Of a DNA stretch of 64,000 nt, positions 1 to 12,200 are shown piece by piece. How positions within the stretch are numbered: position 1 is the stretch's first letter; every line of letters begins with the position of its first letter. The stretch covers positions 11,791,702-11,855,701 of the forward strand of contig OZ025213.1 of assembly GCA_964019055.1 (NCBI GenBank), written 5' to 3'. Made by a program: the position numbers and the translations under genes. This DNA comes from Anthopleura xanthogrammica (Eukaryota > Cnidaria > Anthozoa > Actiniaria > Actiniidae). Below the pieces are notes generated by a model, which made no database searches, was not told the origin of the DNA, and saw only the letters and a list, made by a program, of their open reading frames with translations.

Positions 1-681
1 TTCCATTCAAAACAGTTGCCAACTTTTCTTGGCGCAAGACGCGGTAGTGCTTTTGTGTCCTTTGCGCAAGCTCTGTTTTTTTGCGCAATGCTTTTTTACG
101 AGGCGCAGTTTGCGTACGATACGTTCTGACATGTTTGATCGTTGAATCATGTTGTTTAACGTAGACTTTGTGATATCAATTCTATTTTGTTATTACAGTG
201 AAGCTTTTTGCTTCTGGACATGTACTGAATTTTGCGCATTGTATTTTCGCGAGGCGCAGTTAGCGTACGCTACGGTTTTAGCGTTGGCTTATGTTATTGT
301 GCATCTCTTTCTATTATCACAGCGAGGTCGACGGACATCTGTAGATGACGATGAAGTCTACATCAAAAGGAATCGAGAAAGGCACAAGAAAACATCTGTT
401 TCACTGGTAGGTTGTTCAGTGGAGAAATATCCAGTAGAGATTTTGTACAGACTGTGCTTTTAGACTCAGCTTCGATAATATCTGCAATTGTGGGAGGTAG
501 TGTTTTTCTACTTCCTGCTGGCGCGCAATGCCTAAGAGCACAAACAACAGGGGGAAAAAACAAGCTATTTTATGAGGGTACTGCTTAAATTTTTGTCACA
601 AACGAAGACAAAAGAATCCAATTTTGGGTCAAATTCTGAATAATATTTCAAAATGTTGTTTCGTAGCGATTTGACGGGGAT
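1..681. other. Region upstream of the RhoGEF gene
   Basis: No gene is recognised here. Two diverged copies of a unit of about 150 bp lie in tandem: a GCGCAATG...GAGGCGCAGTTTGCGTACG block near 81-120 recurs near 235-275, each followed by a TATT-rich stretch and ATTACAG or ATCACAG. The small open frames present have no recognisable domain and look like chance. The RhoGEF promoter should lie here if the start at 682 is right, but no core promoter element is evident. Confidence 0.4.
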
Positions 682-3600
682 ATGCCTCGTGAGCATGCAG
701 AAAATCTCGCAGCAGACATCGCGGCCTACCTTGAGTACAGAAAACAGTGTACGCCAGAGAGCAACCCAACCGAAGCAGTAAGTATAACATGCATAAGTGC
801 ATTCATGACGTTTGTGATCTGTTTCCATTAGCAACGCCTTGCGCATTGTACGTCTTGCGAAGACAAAGACAAAAGCCTATACTTTATGTCTCTAGCTCCG
901 GGCGCAGCAGGTTTATTCGTGTTTTGGTCACCGTCCGTCAAACTTACAGCGGTCCACTGAGTTAGTAATTTCTTGATTGACGGGAGATCAGTAGATCGTT
1001 CAATATGCAGTTAAAAAACAGGATAATCATAATAACATTACCATGCATCATACCAAGACTGGCCACATAATTAACTGGGAATCTGGTAAATGTCTTTCCT
1101 ATCGTAACAATAGAAAGCAACGGCTTCTACTGGAGAGTTGGTTTACTAAGTTTGAGCAGAATCCACTCAACCGCTCAATCAATTTACCGACACCGTACAA
1201 TAGGCTTATAAACAAAAGCAAAAATGACGCCGAAGCGGGGACGCGCACTAATTAGACGCTCACTGATTAGACCGACACCGCCAATTACGCAACACCAGGT
1301 AATTGTGCTATTGTGTATCGTGGAAATATTAATATAACCTATCTGACTATATCCTTCACTTGACTCTGAAGATGACTTCCGCTCAGATTGTCGAAACGTC
1401 AGTCACATCAAACAGTCCTTCTCAGGACTACATCCACCCGGATGATCATAATACAAATATTGTTTCTTCGACAAATCAAATATTGTTACTTCGATAAATA
1501 TCCATTCACCTTGGTTCAGACCTTTCTTTACAATACTCTAAATGAGAAGGCAGCGCATTTGTTTCTTGTTGGCGCTTGAGAAGATGCTTTAGTTTATGAA
1601 TGCGCAATTTAAGGGTGTATATTCAACAATGATTTGAAATGAGAGATTATCAAAGCAATCTTCATAATAGTCCAGAACTGGACCCACTTTTCTCCCTAAC
1701 GCAAATAAAAGGATAACAGCTCGCGCACGAAATACACAGAATACTGACAAAAGTATTTTATCGCTACAATTTTTACTAGTCTTTTCCCGCCATACTCGGT
1801 TCGTCCTTGCATCGCGCGCGTCCATAAAAGGGGGTCTAACTCTGTACTATATAGTAATTCTTCCCATTTTCTTAAATTTTAGTCAGCGTCAAAGCCAAAC
1901 GAAGATGACGAAATAAGCATGGCGTAAGTGTAAACCAATATTTTGCTCGTTCATGGAATGTCTTATTCTTTGATCGAAATTGCTTTTATTCCCAAACCTA
2001 TATTAATTGTATTCACTAACTCGTCTCCAGAGAATCCGCGGCCATTGCACGTGCAAGGTCACTTAGTCGAAGGCGTGGCTCCGCAGTAGTGACGTTACCA
2101 GGGGAACGCAGTTATCAAATGGACCTCCATGTGTTTAATAAACAGGCGGATCGATTTGGTAAGAGAATATTTAAGCTTTAGTTCCTTCACAGGTCTTGGG
2201 ATCCCTGTCTCTTTCGATCAAACCACAGGCAGCCCATCAAAGAGACAAAAAAGAAACATCAAAGAGACACTAAAATGCTAAAATGCTAAAATGCGGTTTT
2301 CGTTCTTGAAGCAAGTGCGCTTTTTTTGTGCGTGACATTACTGCTCAATAATTCAGGAATGTGTTACAGTAGTGTCACGAAACTGTACACCAACCACTGT
2401 GCGTGATACTGATTCTTGCGCGGCTCTGCTCTTGTCTTATAAATGTGTTTTTAATGCTGCGCCTTGCATAAGCTGGCGTGACAAATCGTGACATCTAACC
2501 GAGGATTTTTCAGTAGACCCCTTGCACATGACGTCAAAGCAGCTCAATTTGGAGGACAAAACAAAATAATTTTAATCTCCTGAGAATTGGAACCTATTGA
2601 GCTGCATTCCGAAGTACTGCAAGGGGTCTATAAATGAGTTAATGATGCTGTGCCTCGAATAACCTTGGGTGACAATTAATCGTGACACCTAACCGAGGAT
2701 TACCAGCAGGTAATACAATGCGCGTGTTGCGTGACTGTCACACACTGCCAGATCATTGCGCATCAAACATTAAGCAAAAATTCTTTAATCTTTTATGTGA
2801 TTTATTTTAGATAAGTCGATACATCATGATAAATCCATGCTCCACGATAAAAGGGATTTGTCAGGTTCTACAACATCACTGAATAGTATAGGTAATTCTA
2901 AAATAACTGTTATAAATCTCGCTTTCTGATTGGTTGCATTGGGAGCCTGTGCATTATGAGAGCACACAGCTCGCATGCGCACTTTCTATTGCGTCATTCG
3001 TGTTCAAAATAATGACTATATTCTAGTTTGTATTTACGCGTCGTGCTTCTCCAGACACTTCTCTCGTGTTCTGCCAACCCCCGCGTGCTTTATGACCGCA
3101 CAGAGTACGCGTGCGCGTTTTCTATTTCTTCATGGTCCGGCCAGGGAATGAACCCACGATGTTCTCGCACAACAGACTGCTGCTCAATGCAAACTGATAT
3201 TAATATGATATCTAGAAGTAATAATACTAACTCTGATCGATTTCCGTCATAGGTGATCCAGAAAAAAGATCTCGATGGTCCATTCTTAAGCGCAACAAAA
3301 AAATAGTAAGTACAGAATCTCTGCTTCGAACAAAATCCTTTAAACTTTATTCCATATCCTTTAACAACCTCTGGGCTGATCAAAGTCAAGGCAAAGCTTA
3401 CTCACAGGTCCAAATGGAATTAAGCATGTTCGGTTTTGTAGAGGGTGGAAAACCGGAGAACCCGGAGAAAAACCCTAGAATCAAGGGAGAGACCTAACAA
3501 ACTCTACCCACATGCGATGTCAGAAATCCAACCCAAGACCCCAGAGGCGAGTGTACTAATAGTATTGCTACGCCACCCTTGATTCCTAAGAACGACTTCT

Positions 3601-6600
3601 GCTGGTAATTGTTCGATGTCTTACTGTTTTATTCCATTTTGAACTTTAGATTTATGGTAAAGATGCAAGGAGACAGACAGAGGACTTCAAAGAAGCCTTG
3701 AGTCAGCTACGAGAGAATCCAAAAGGAGCGATAGAACATATACTGGCTGAGTATAAAGTAAGTCCATGGAAGCTACGCTTTGCATTTATTTATTACTCTT
3801 TATCAAAGTAAGAAAGAAAGAAAAAGAAAGAAGGAAAGAAAGAAAGAAATACTCCTACTCGTTTATGACCTTGTCCGTGTGGGTGGGTGTGGTTAGCTTG
3901 TACCTTAGTCTTTGCACAATACGCGCATCCACACGCTGTGAATCATTGCACACTAAATGTTTGCATAGTATACTCATTTATGACGTTGTCCGTGTGAATC
4001 AGTGCAGTTACCCTGTTCCCTAGTCATTGCGCAATGCGCGCACTCGTGTGCTTTGCTCTGTGAATCATTGTGCACTAAATGTTTGCATCAGTATGCTTAT
4101 TTATGACGTTGTCCGTGTAAGTCAGTGCAGTTACCCTGTTCCCTAGTCATTCTACAATGCGCGCACTCGTGTGCTTTGCCCTGTGAATGAATGCGCACTG
4201 AACGTTTGCATTGTATGCTCATTTATGACGTTGTCCGTGTGAGTCAGTAAAGATACTTGTACCCTAGTCATTGCGCACTCATTGTTTGTTCAGTTTCATG
4301 GAAAAAAATATGTCTCATTTTAGGATAGCCACTGGACGCAACTAATACCCAGTCCACGTGGAACACCACGCCGACCATTATCCGACGGATTCAGCAGCCT
4401 CTCGAGTCAAGAAACAAAACGACGTGAAGCACTCTGGGAGATTTTCCACAGTGAAGTGGTGTACCTCATAGATCATCTCTTGGTCCTAAATGAAGTTTTC
4501 CTGGAACCTCTAAAGCTACTTCAACACATGGGTTACTTATCTGGTGTAAATAGTTCCAAGATATTCAGTAATGTCAAAGGGCTTTGTGAGGTAAGAGCTC
4601 GGTACGCTATCGTCGTTTACTCGGGCTAGTTTTGTGTACTACCTTATTGCATGAAATTTTCGCGATTTCGAAAAAGTCGCGAAATTAAGGTGACGCGAAA
4701 ATATAATAACACGAAAATTAAGTGACGCAGTAAATTATGTTACGCAGTATAGTGGGCGAAGTTTGTGCATATTTGAAAACGAATTATGGATGATTTATTA
4801 AATGAAATCGCGAAATTAAAGTGTCGCGAAATATGCGACCTCCAAAATCGCGAAATTAACATGTCGCAAGAATTTCATGTAATAAGGTAATATGATTTTT
4901 TTATTTCGTAGGTCAGTGCTAAATTCGCCGCGGATTTGTTGTTAGTTTTCAAAGGGGAGCAGTCTAAACAGTTTGGTAACACAGCTGCTGTAGTAGCAGC
5001 ATTTACAGAGGTAGGTGTAGAAAAATTTTCTTTTCTATTTTCTTTTGCCTTTACTAACAACACTCTCTGCTTCCTGTTTCTCAGTTTGGATCGAAGCTAC
5101 ACCCCCAGTACCAGGAATATTGCCTAAACTATTCCAAGGTCTTGGGCTACGTGGACCACTGCAAAAAATCTGAGGATTTCCAGGAATATGTGAAGGTATT
5201 TTCCACCCGTTTTTAGAATTGAGTGGGGATGTGAATGGGGACGTTTTTAAAGAAGGAAAGAAGGGATCCCTGTTTTTTTTTAAGCTTCAAAATGGGGGGA
5301 AAATAGGCTGGGGGAAAATAAACCCCTTTCACGGGACGTCAAAGCAGCTCAATTTGGAGAACAAAACCTATTGTTTTGTCCTACAAATTGAGCTGCATTC
5401 TGACGTTCTGCTATAGAAACACGTTGTGAAGAGAATTGCCAGAATGGTATGGGGAAAGAGTTAATTAAAATGCAAAAGAACCCTACAATCACTAAGGTCT
5501 AAGAGTGCAACACAAAAGTTTTCTTTAATGTGTAAAATAACGAATTTAATCTCTTGTTTTAGTGGTGCGAAGCTGATCCTCGGTGTAACCGACTACAGTT
5601 GACAGATTTGTTGGTAGCACCTCTACAGCACTTGACTAAATATCCACTACTTCTTAAGGTTAGTGCATGGCATATAACTACAATATAATACAAAATAGAT
5701 TTCTTTATCAGTGTAAATTGCTGGGTTTCAATCAACTGATAACATTCTTTGAATCTCATTATCTGCTCCAAATGATGGTCAAACACTGTCCACCATGTGT
5801 GTCAGCAAGAAAGATTTCTTTTGAAAACTTGTGATTCAGCTGATGAACATACCTCATCAATTAACCTTGTCAATTAACGGGTTAGCTTTTAATAGTTATC
5901 TGTTGTTTGTTAATGATGTTTGGGGTGAACTTGTGCTTTCTAGAACATTCGTGAAAGAACATCAGAAGGCGAAGATGAACACAGCTCTTTGTCATCAGTT
6001 ATCAAGTCTGTAGAACGTTCAATCAGTAAGTTACAATAAATGTGCATGATTCATCTGTAGTAACATGATGATGGTGATGCATGATGATGATGATACATGA
6101 TGATGGTGATGCATGATGATATGTGATACATGATGATACATGATGAAGATGATACATGATGATGATACATGATGATGATACATGATGATGATACATGATG
6201 ATACATGATGATACATGATGATGATACATGATGATGATACATGATGATACATGATGATGATGATGATGATACATGATGATGATACATGATGATGATACAT
6301 GATGATACATGATGATGATACATGATGATACATGATGATGATGATACATGATGATGATACATGATGATGATACATGATGGTGATACATAATGATGATGAT
6401 ACATGATAATGATGATAATGTATGACAAGAGTTACTTTATATTTTCATCTGCAGAGGAACTAGAAGGTAAAGTAAAATCCTTGGCGAATTTTGAAAGATT
6501 ACAAGAACTACAGAACTGCTTAGTGTGGCCGTCAATCATTGAGCTGGACCCCAAGACCTATGTACCTGAGGTAAGAACAAATAAGAGATGGGGTGGGAAT

Positions 6601-8634
6601 GGGAAATGGAAAAGAGTAATGAGAAATTGAAATGGGAAATAAGCTGAATAAGAAAAGCAAATGAGCATCTAGGAATGGGAATTAGAAAAATAGGAATGCA
6701 AAATAGGAATGAGAAATGGAAATGGGAAGTTTAGTGGTTGTCAAGAAATGATAATAAGAAAACAAAAATGGGAATGGGAAAAGGAAGGAAATATAAATTA
6801 AATTAAAATGCCAAATGGGATGAAAAATGGAAATGGATAAATGAAAAGAGAGTTAGAAATGGATGTAAGAATTAAAATAATAAGCTGAAAATATTGTAAG
6901 CTTTATTGATATTTATTCTTTGTGGTTATTTTTGTTGTAGTTTCTACGAGGTATCCTAGCAAAACAGCCATGTGAGAGCCTGCTTGCAAGTCCTAAACGA
7001 CAATTACTCTATGAGGGTCCCCTTGTGCTGTTAGGTGAGTTGATCCATCATCCTTCTAGCAATTCATCAACCCCTTCTTCTGTAATCAAGCTTTATAGAC
7101 CCCTTGCAGCATGTCAAAATGTAGCTCAATTTGGAGGGCAAAACATAAGGTTCCAAAGGAAGCAAGAATTTTTTTTCACCTCACATTCCTTTTTTAATTT
7201 CTTTTTGCCAGAAAACACCAAACAAGATATTTACGCCTTTCTGTTCGACGATATGCTTCTTCTGACGAGATATCGTAAATATCAGCAGAAAATCAACAAG
7301 GTAAAATAAGTTCACTTTGAAGTGCTTACTAGGAAAAAAGAAACAGCCAATTATTATACAAAATTGATTTTTCTCCTGCCTCAACAGAAACTTAGCCTGG
7401 CAGGGATGACGTCAGACAGCCCACCACCCACCCCTCCTGTGGTACGAAAGGTTACAACTACAGGACAGTATACTGTGTATAAACAGGTGAGAATGAGCCA
7501 GCAAGGGCGTGTATGAGCCCAACACCAATCCCTCCTGTACTTACTACAGATTTCACCGAAGTGTGGCACAAGCTAAAAAAATCATCTGCATATTTTTGTA
7601 CCACATGTGTGCGACTCCGCTGGCAGACTAAAGTATTGATGTTTGTCGCAGAGTCGCACACGTCTGGCACACAATTTGTTTTAGCATGGAATTTTTTTGC
7701 CCCTCGGAGCAATTTTGTCCCCCTATTTTGAAGATACCTAATGTTTTCTTTCTTTGATTGTGAGGGTTGCACCCCCCTGGGCTGACTTTGTGCCCCTGTA
7801 CCCCACCCTGAACAAAATCCTGGATCAGCCCCTGTGCCCTGCCCATGTGGTGAAATTTAAATAAAATAAAATAAAACTCTGGACACATTTTTGATAAAAT
7901 GTTTTTTTTACCCTTGACAGCCGATACCATTAGATCGATTTATAATCATTGATGCTGAAGCAACACATGCTGGTAATACCATGAAAAACACTTTCATCAT
8001 CATCCACTACAGCCGCTTTAAACAGACTGTTGGCTTGTATACACTCCAAGCTCCTTCACAGAATCTCAAGGTACAAGGGTATGGGATGGGTGTGTCTGGG
8101 TATCATTAGACTGATTGATGGGGGAGGGGGTGGGCTGGGGAGGTAGCTTAGGGATGATTTTGAAAATTTATGGCGAGAGGAGGGTTGTTTTGACAATAGC
8201 TTATCAGCCTAAATAATAGTTTGGGAGGAGGGCTATTTTAGCCTCATCTACAGGCATAAAGGGAGTAGAGTAAAAATCTCTCCCCCCTTACTCTTCCACT
8301 CTGTCATCCTCGGTCACCCCCCCACAGGTAGCCCACCAAAGAAACAATCAAGAAAACCCCAAAGAAAAGAGAGATGTCTGCAGAGACAGCTATGGCGAGA
8401 AAATTAACCCTTGTTTTGTCTTTCACACAGGAAACTTGGACAAGCACCCTCAAGTCAGCACAAGGTAGCTGGTCAGAAGCTGTTGCTACAGAGATTGCCA
8501 CTGAAGCACAGAAGCCACTGCCCACCTCGAATCCTGAAGGAGAAGAGACTGAGACTAGCGAAAGAACCCCTGATGAATCATTAAGCGCCAATCGAATGCT
8601 GTCATATCATAAGCCAATAGAATCCCATTGTTAG
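682..8634 (+). CDS. PLEKHG5/6/7-like Rho guanine nucleotide exchange factor (DH-PH)
   Basis: Dbl-family exchange factor that should load GTP on Rho-family GTPases at membranes or the cytoskeleton. Exons: 682-777, 1883-1923, 2031-2158, 2811-2891, 3253-3305, 3650-3757, 4324-4590, 4912-5010, 5085-5195, 5563-5658, 5944-6025, 6455-6570, 6941-7034, 7212-7300, 7388-7486, 7921-8070, 8431-8634. Phases join without a stop, giving 637 residues. The DH domain spans about residues 203-390, starting at [12 protein letters not shown] and carrying the helix motif [17 protein letters not shown] at about 343-360. The PH domain spans about 445-555, with [15 protein letters not shown]. The basic, serine-rich N-terminus and acidic C-terminus look disordered. 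The start is uncertain: the exon at 1883 is open upstream of its ATG (1919) and phase-matches an exon ending at the GTAAGTAT donor after 777, so ATG 682 is preferred, but 682 could itself follow an acceptor at 665-666. The PLEKHG subgroup is inferred from overall resemblance. Confidence 0.85.
1030..1450 (+). mobile_element. Retroelement relic, probably Penelope-like (GIY-YIG C-terminus and 3' tail)
   Basis: Lies in the first intron of the RhoGEF gene. A broken frame (about 1043-1255) has a histidine followed by GHIINWE and then [19 protein letters not shown], which resembles the C-terminal region after the GIY-YIG endonuclease of Penelope-like elements. Downstream comes the block CTCTGAAGATGACTTCCGCT and GTCGAAACGTCAGTC, which recurs inverted near 13740-13800. 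Frame breaks show that it is dead. The class assignment is from memory of the family and is not certain. Confidence 0.45.
2514..2632. repeat. MITE family C, copy 1
   Basis: Palindromic element with ends TAGACCCCTTGCA and TGCAAGGGGTCTATA and internal arms GCTCAATTTGGAGGACAAAA and its complement. It lies in a RhoGEF intron. Other copies are near 5318, 7094, 9498, 16674, 57209 and 59145. There is no coding capacity. Confidence 0.75.
3340..3583 (-). mobile_element. tRNA-derived SINE, copy 1
   Basis: On the minus strand the 5' end reads GGGTGGCGTAGCAATAC (box-A-like), then a box-B-like region near GGGTTGGATT, a CT-rich body and the 3' module ATCAGCCCAGAGGTTGTT. The same order recurs near 10163, 13866, 31795, 48140 and 51488. 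Confidence 0.65.
3855..4290. repeat. Tandem repeat, about 115-123 bp unit, four copies
   Basis: TTTATGAC followed by (C/G)TTGTCCGTGTG recurs at 3862, 3977, 4100 and 4222. Each copy is followed by TAGTCATTGCGCAATGCGCG-type sequence. It fills most of a RhoGEF intron just after an AAAGAAAG run (3808-3848). Confidence 0.75.
4640..4888. repeat. Inverted-repeat element with internal TCGCGAAATTA motifs
   Basis: The ends ACCTTATTGCATGAAATTTT and (complement) AATTTCATGTAATAAGGT face each other across about 249 bp. The interior has several TCGCGAAATTAA-type motifs in both orientations. The intron boundaries lie just outside (donor 4591, acceptor 4911), so the element makes up most of this intron. A MITE is the likely identity. 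Confidence 0.7.
5318..5415. repeat. MITE family C, copy 2 (short)
   Basis: CCCCTTTCACGGGACGTCAAAGCAGCTCAATTTGG faces CCTACAAATTGAGCTGCATT across a short loop containing CCTATTGTTTTG. It lies in a RhoGEF intron. The copy is internally shortened compared with those at 9498 and 59145. Confidence 0.7.
5697..5825. repeat. Dispersed repeat family O, copy 1
   Basis: The stretch with AATTGCTGGGTTTCAATCA, TCATTATCTGCTCCAAA and a CCACCATGTG end is the near reverse complement of 17697-17815, which has TTTGGAGCAGATAATGAG and GATTGAAACCCAGCAAATT. This shows a dispersed, non-coding repeat in a RhoGEF intron. Confidence 0.6.
6066..6425. repeat. (ATG)nATAC minisatellite, array 1
   Basis: Tandem units of ATGATGATAC, with 7- and 13- to 19-base variants made by changing the number of ATG triplets. 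The array lies in the RhoGEF intron between exons ending at 6025 and starting at 6455 and stops about 30 bp before the acceptor. The same unit recurs in introns of ZNF277, IFRD and DNAH3. Confidence 0.95.
7094..7165. repeat. MITE family C, copy 3 (half element)
   Basis: TATAGACCCCTTGCAGCATG followed by AGCTCAATTTGGAGGGCAAA matches one arm only, and the second arm is missing. It ends about 45 bp before the PH-domain exon at 7212, so a deletion has removed the rest of the element next to the acceptor tract. Confidence 0.65.
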
Positions 8635-9012
8635 TAAACCATGTGATTGAATCGAGTGTAATATCCATCTGGGTCATGTGACAAGAGATTGACAAGTTGA
8701 ATAACAAATCATTGAACAATTTCTAAAAACGTGATAAGGATGATAAAACAAGTCGTGTGATACAAGAGATCCAAGCGCCAATCAAATTTAACATTAGTCA
8801 ACTAGAATATCCATATTCCATTAGGAAACAAGTGGTCTGATCATGCGCGTCATTCTTCACGAACAAAACTTGTACATAGGAAAGTTTTCTCTTTGTACAA
8901 AGACAAAATCACGTTTTTTTAAATAGGTTATAACCTAATTCTAGGAATGCAGCTGAGACAATATAGGTCCAGTGATTCACAAAACATGTTTTGATTTTAC
9001 AAAACCACTTTA

Positions 9013-9018
9013 AATAAA
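9013..9018 (+). terminator. Candidate poly(A) signal of the RhoGEF gene
   Basis: AATAAA about 380 bases after the RhoGEF stop codon (8632-8634). It is the only canonical hexamer seen between that stop and the ZNF277 3' end. Use is not proven. Confidence 0.4.
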
Positions 9019-9121
9019 CTGTGAGATTATAATAATTTTTGTGAAGTCATGACACCAACTTTCCCTAGATTGAATTCAAGCGTGATTGACTACATGCAAC
9101 TATTTAATCTGTATATATATT

Positions 9122-9127
9122 TTTATT
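9122..9127 (-). terminator. Candidate poly(A) signal of ZNF277
   Basis: TTTATT on the plus strand (AATAAA on the minus strand), 75 bases beyond the ZNF277 stop codon at 9202-9204. Use is not proven. Confidence 0.4.
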
Positions 9128-9201
9128 TTATGCATAATTTTTTCTTATTCTTATTCTTTTTTTTCCCTCTTTTTTCTCTTCTTTTTTTCTTTTTCATCTC
9201 T

Positions 9202-12200
9202 TTAACTCTCTTTAGTTATTTCTTTTGGGTTCTCATTTTTATCATCTTTTTCTTCCCGTGGGATCTGGTTAGTATCTTGTTTGGTTTGGTTTTTGTTTTC
9301 ATCTTCTTCGTCATCTTCATCGTCGTCCTCCAAGCAGCACAGAAGCACGTCATTCTCGTAGGTAGAAAAATAGTATCTTTTGGGGAGAGAGGGAGAGAGA
9401 GAGAGGGTAAGCAAAAAAAGTTCATCAATGTGAATAAATAGACTCTCTGCAACCACTCTACAGTATGGTGGAATAAGAAGGTGCAATATGGTATAGTATA
9501 GACCCCTTTTCACGTGACGTCAAAGCAGCTCAATTTGGAGGACAAAACAAAAGAATTTCAATCTCCTGAGAATTGTAACCTATTGTTTTGTCCTCCAAAT
9601 TGAGCTGCATTCTGACATGCTGCAAGGGGTGTATAGCCCCTACATCAGACTTACTGTGGTTGATCCCATATTGTTTTGTCCTCTGGTAGTTTAAAGTGCT
9701 GTTGGCTCTCCTGGTGGTCCAATAAGGCGTCACGTGACGGACACTTTTCTTGACAATAGATACAAGTTACGTCATACACCTGATTATGGACCAGGAAATA
9801 AACACAAGATGAGTTACTAAGCAACACCCTGGATTTTGTTGCAGAATTTTTTATGTGCCAGAAAAATGACAAACTTAGTCAGAAATTAAAAGAAAAAAAA
9901 CACACATCGGCTGACATGAGATCTTGCATATTACCCACACCAAGATAATTCCACCCGAGCGTAAAAGATGAGTTAATAGGGTCACAGTTTAAGGTTTCAT
10001 CAGTATTGATCAATACATCACCATGACAACAGTGCCTACTTACACGCTTCCTAATGAAGTTCACAATCTTGACTTGACCATAAAAATCAAGCCCTTTAAA
10101 AAAGAAAGAGAGAATGTCAGTCAATCAAACTGGCACAAGCTTTTATCACCATTGGGAATGAAGGGTGGTGTAGTGGTAGTGCTCTCACCTCTCACCTCTG
10201 GAGTCTCAGGTTTGATTCCCAGACACACTCCAGAGATTATTTCAGGGTTTGGTCTGAGAGTTAGCTGTGCCCTGACTTAGATCAGCCCAGAGGTTGTTTC
10301 AGTGTATCAACAAAATTTCAAAGATGTCAAGAAGCAAGTGCTAGAAAAATACGTACCTAAAGAATTCTTCAGCTCCATCAAGTAAAACTGATGAACATCC
10401 TATGACAAAAAATTCAATAAGAAATATTTATAAATCTGCATCACATTTGTGTAGAGTTTGTTAGATCTCTCCCTTGGTTCCAGGGTTCTTCTCTGGGTTT
10501 TCCGGTTTCCTCCCTCCACAAAACCTAAAATGCTAAATTCCAATTTAATCTGTGACTTTGGTCAGCCTAGAGGTTTTTTGTAGGGATGGAAAAAATTGAA
10601 GCAATTACTTCTGCTTTTCAAATATGAAAACATAAAGGTAAAGTAACTGTTTAACATCAGTAGTTCCTTCAGCTATGTGGCTGATATCCCATGAAGCCGA
10701 CGGTGCCCACTTTACCCCCTCTCTCCATCAGTGCCCTGTTTTAAGAGTATTCAAAGCTGAAGCTACACGGATTAGTATCATTAACTGACAAACCTTCATG
10801 TGTTGTAAAAGATCCGTAACTGCTGTCGATGTGAAAGGACAAAACAAACAAACAGTTGGTTCAGGTGCTTCAGTCCAATCACTCCAATTGCTGAAAAATC
10901 AAATAAAAAAACCTTTGAGAGAAAGACAAAAAGATACAAAACAATATACCTCTTTAGTTTGGGCGTAATGTTTTCCCATTTCTGACCACATGTTATTCTC
11001 TTGAGAATAAGATTCTTTGTTTGAGTGCTATCCATATTCATGTGTCTTCTCATGTGCAACCATTAAACAAAGAAAAGATACTCTAGGGAATGACATGTGG
11101 TCTGAAATAGGAAAACGTTATTGGTAATGCCGAAAGTAAACAAATCAATTAAGATAGAAATAATACTAGATTTGTTTGTTTTCTCACTCATTTTCGTTTG
11201 TTTGATCCTCTGGTTCTTCTTCTTCATCTTCTTCTTTTTGGATTTCTTCCCATGTTTTACCTAGTTCCTGCAAGAAAAAGCCATGGGAAAACGTAGATAT
11301 GAATAACAATAGTTTTTTCTTTCAACATAGCTATCTTATTATGAATAGTTTTTGTCACCACACTGATATTTAGCTTAGGGTGTCTGTCTAGGGTATCTGT
11401 CTGACGGTTTAACCTTCACTTCCCAAATTTCATTTCCCGTCCATCCATCCTCTCTCACTATTATTTTGTTACAGAATTCCTTAGCCTCCTCCACAGGCTA
11501 CTCTTATCTAACATGTCTAATCTTCACTTCCCATATTTCAATTCCCAATCATTCATCCTATCCCACTATATATTAGTTTACCAAGTAGTTTATTATGTAG
11601 AATCTGTCATAATCTTTGTTTTTTGGGTTGATCTTCTTGTGTTGTTTCTTCCTCATGTGATCTTTTAGTGTCTGTCTGTCCTTGAACTTTTTATCACAGA
11701 ATATGCACTGCAGACTAAACAAATATTGACGACAATAGTATGAGACAATTTATGATACATGATGATGATGATACATGATGATGATACATGATGATGATGA
11801 TGGACAATGAAAATGATGATACATGATAATACATGATGATGATGATACATGATGATGATACATGATGATACATGATGATGATACATGACGATGATACATG
11901 ATGATGATACACGATGATGATACATGATGATGATACATGATGATGTTACATGATGATGATACATGATGATGATACATGATGATACATGATGATACATGAT
12001 GATGATACATGATGATGATACATGATGATGATACATGATGATGATACATGATGATGATACATGATGATGATACATGATGATGATACATGATGATGATACA
12101 TGATGATGATACATTATGATACATGATGATGATACATTATGATACATGATGATGATGATACATGATGATGATACATGATGATGATGATGATGATACATGA

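Larger units (their letters stand above)
8635..9201. other. Tail-to-tail spacer between RhoGEF and ZNF277
   Basis: This 567-bp stretch holds the 3' untranslated sequence of two converging genes. Polyadenylation-type hexamers are at 9013-9018 (plus strand) and 9122-9127 (minus strand), so the two transcripts may end within about 100 bp of each other. No repeat family or further gene is seen. Confidence 0.5.

Noticed and set aside
9049..9441. Phe-rich, membrane-like open frame on the plus strand
   Set aside because: The complement of the acidic, lysine-rich last exon of ZNF277 plus its T-rich flank; the apparent transmembrane character comes from poly-T.
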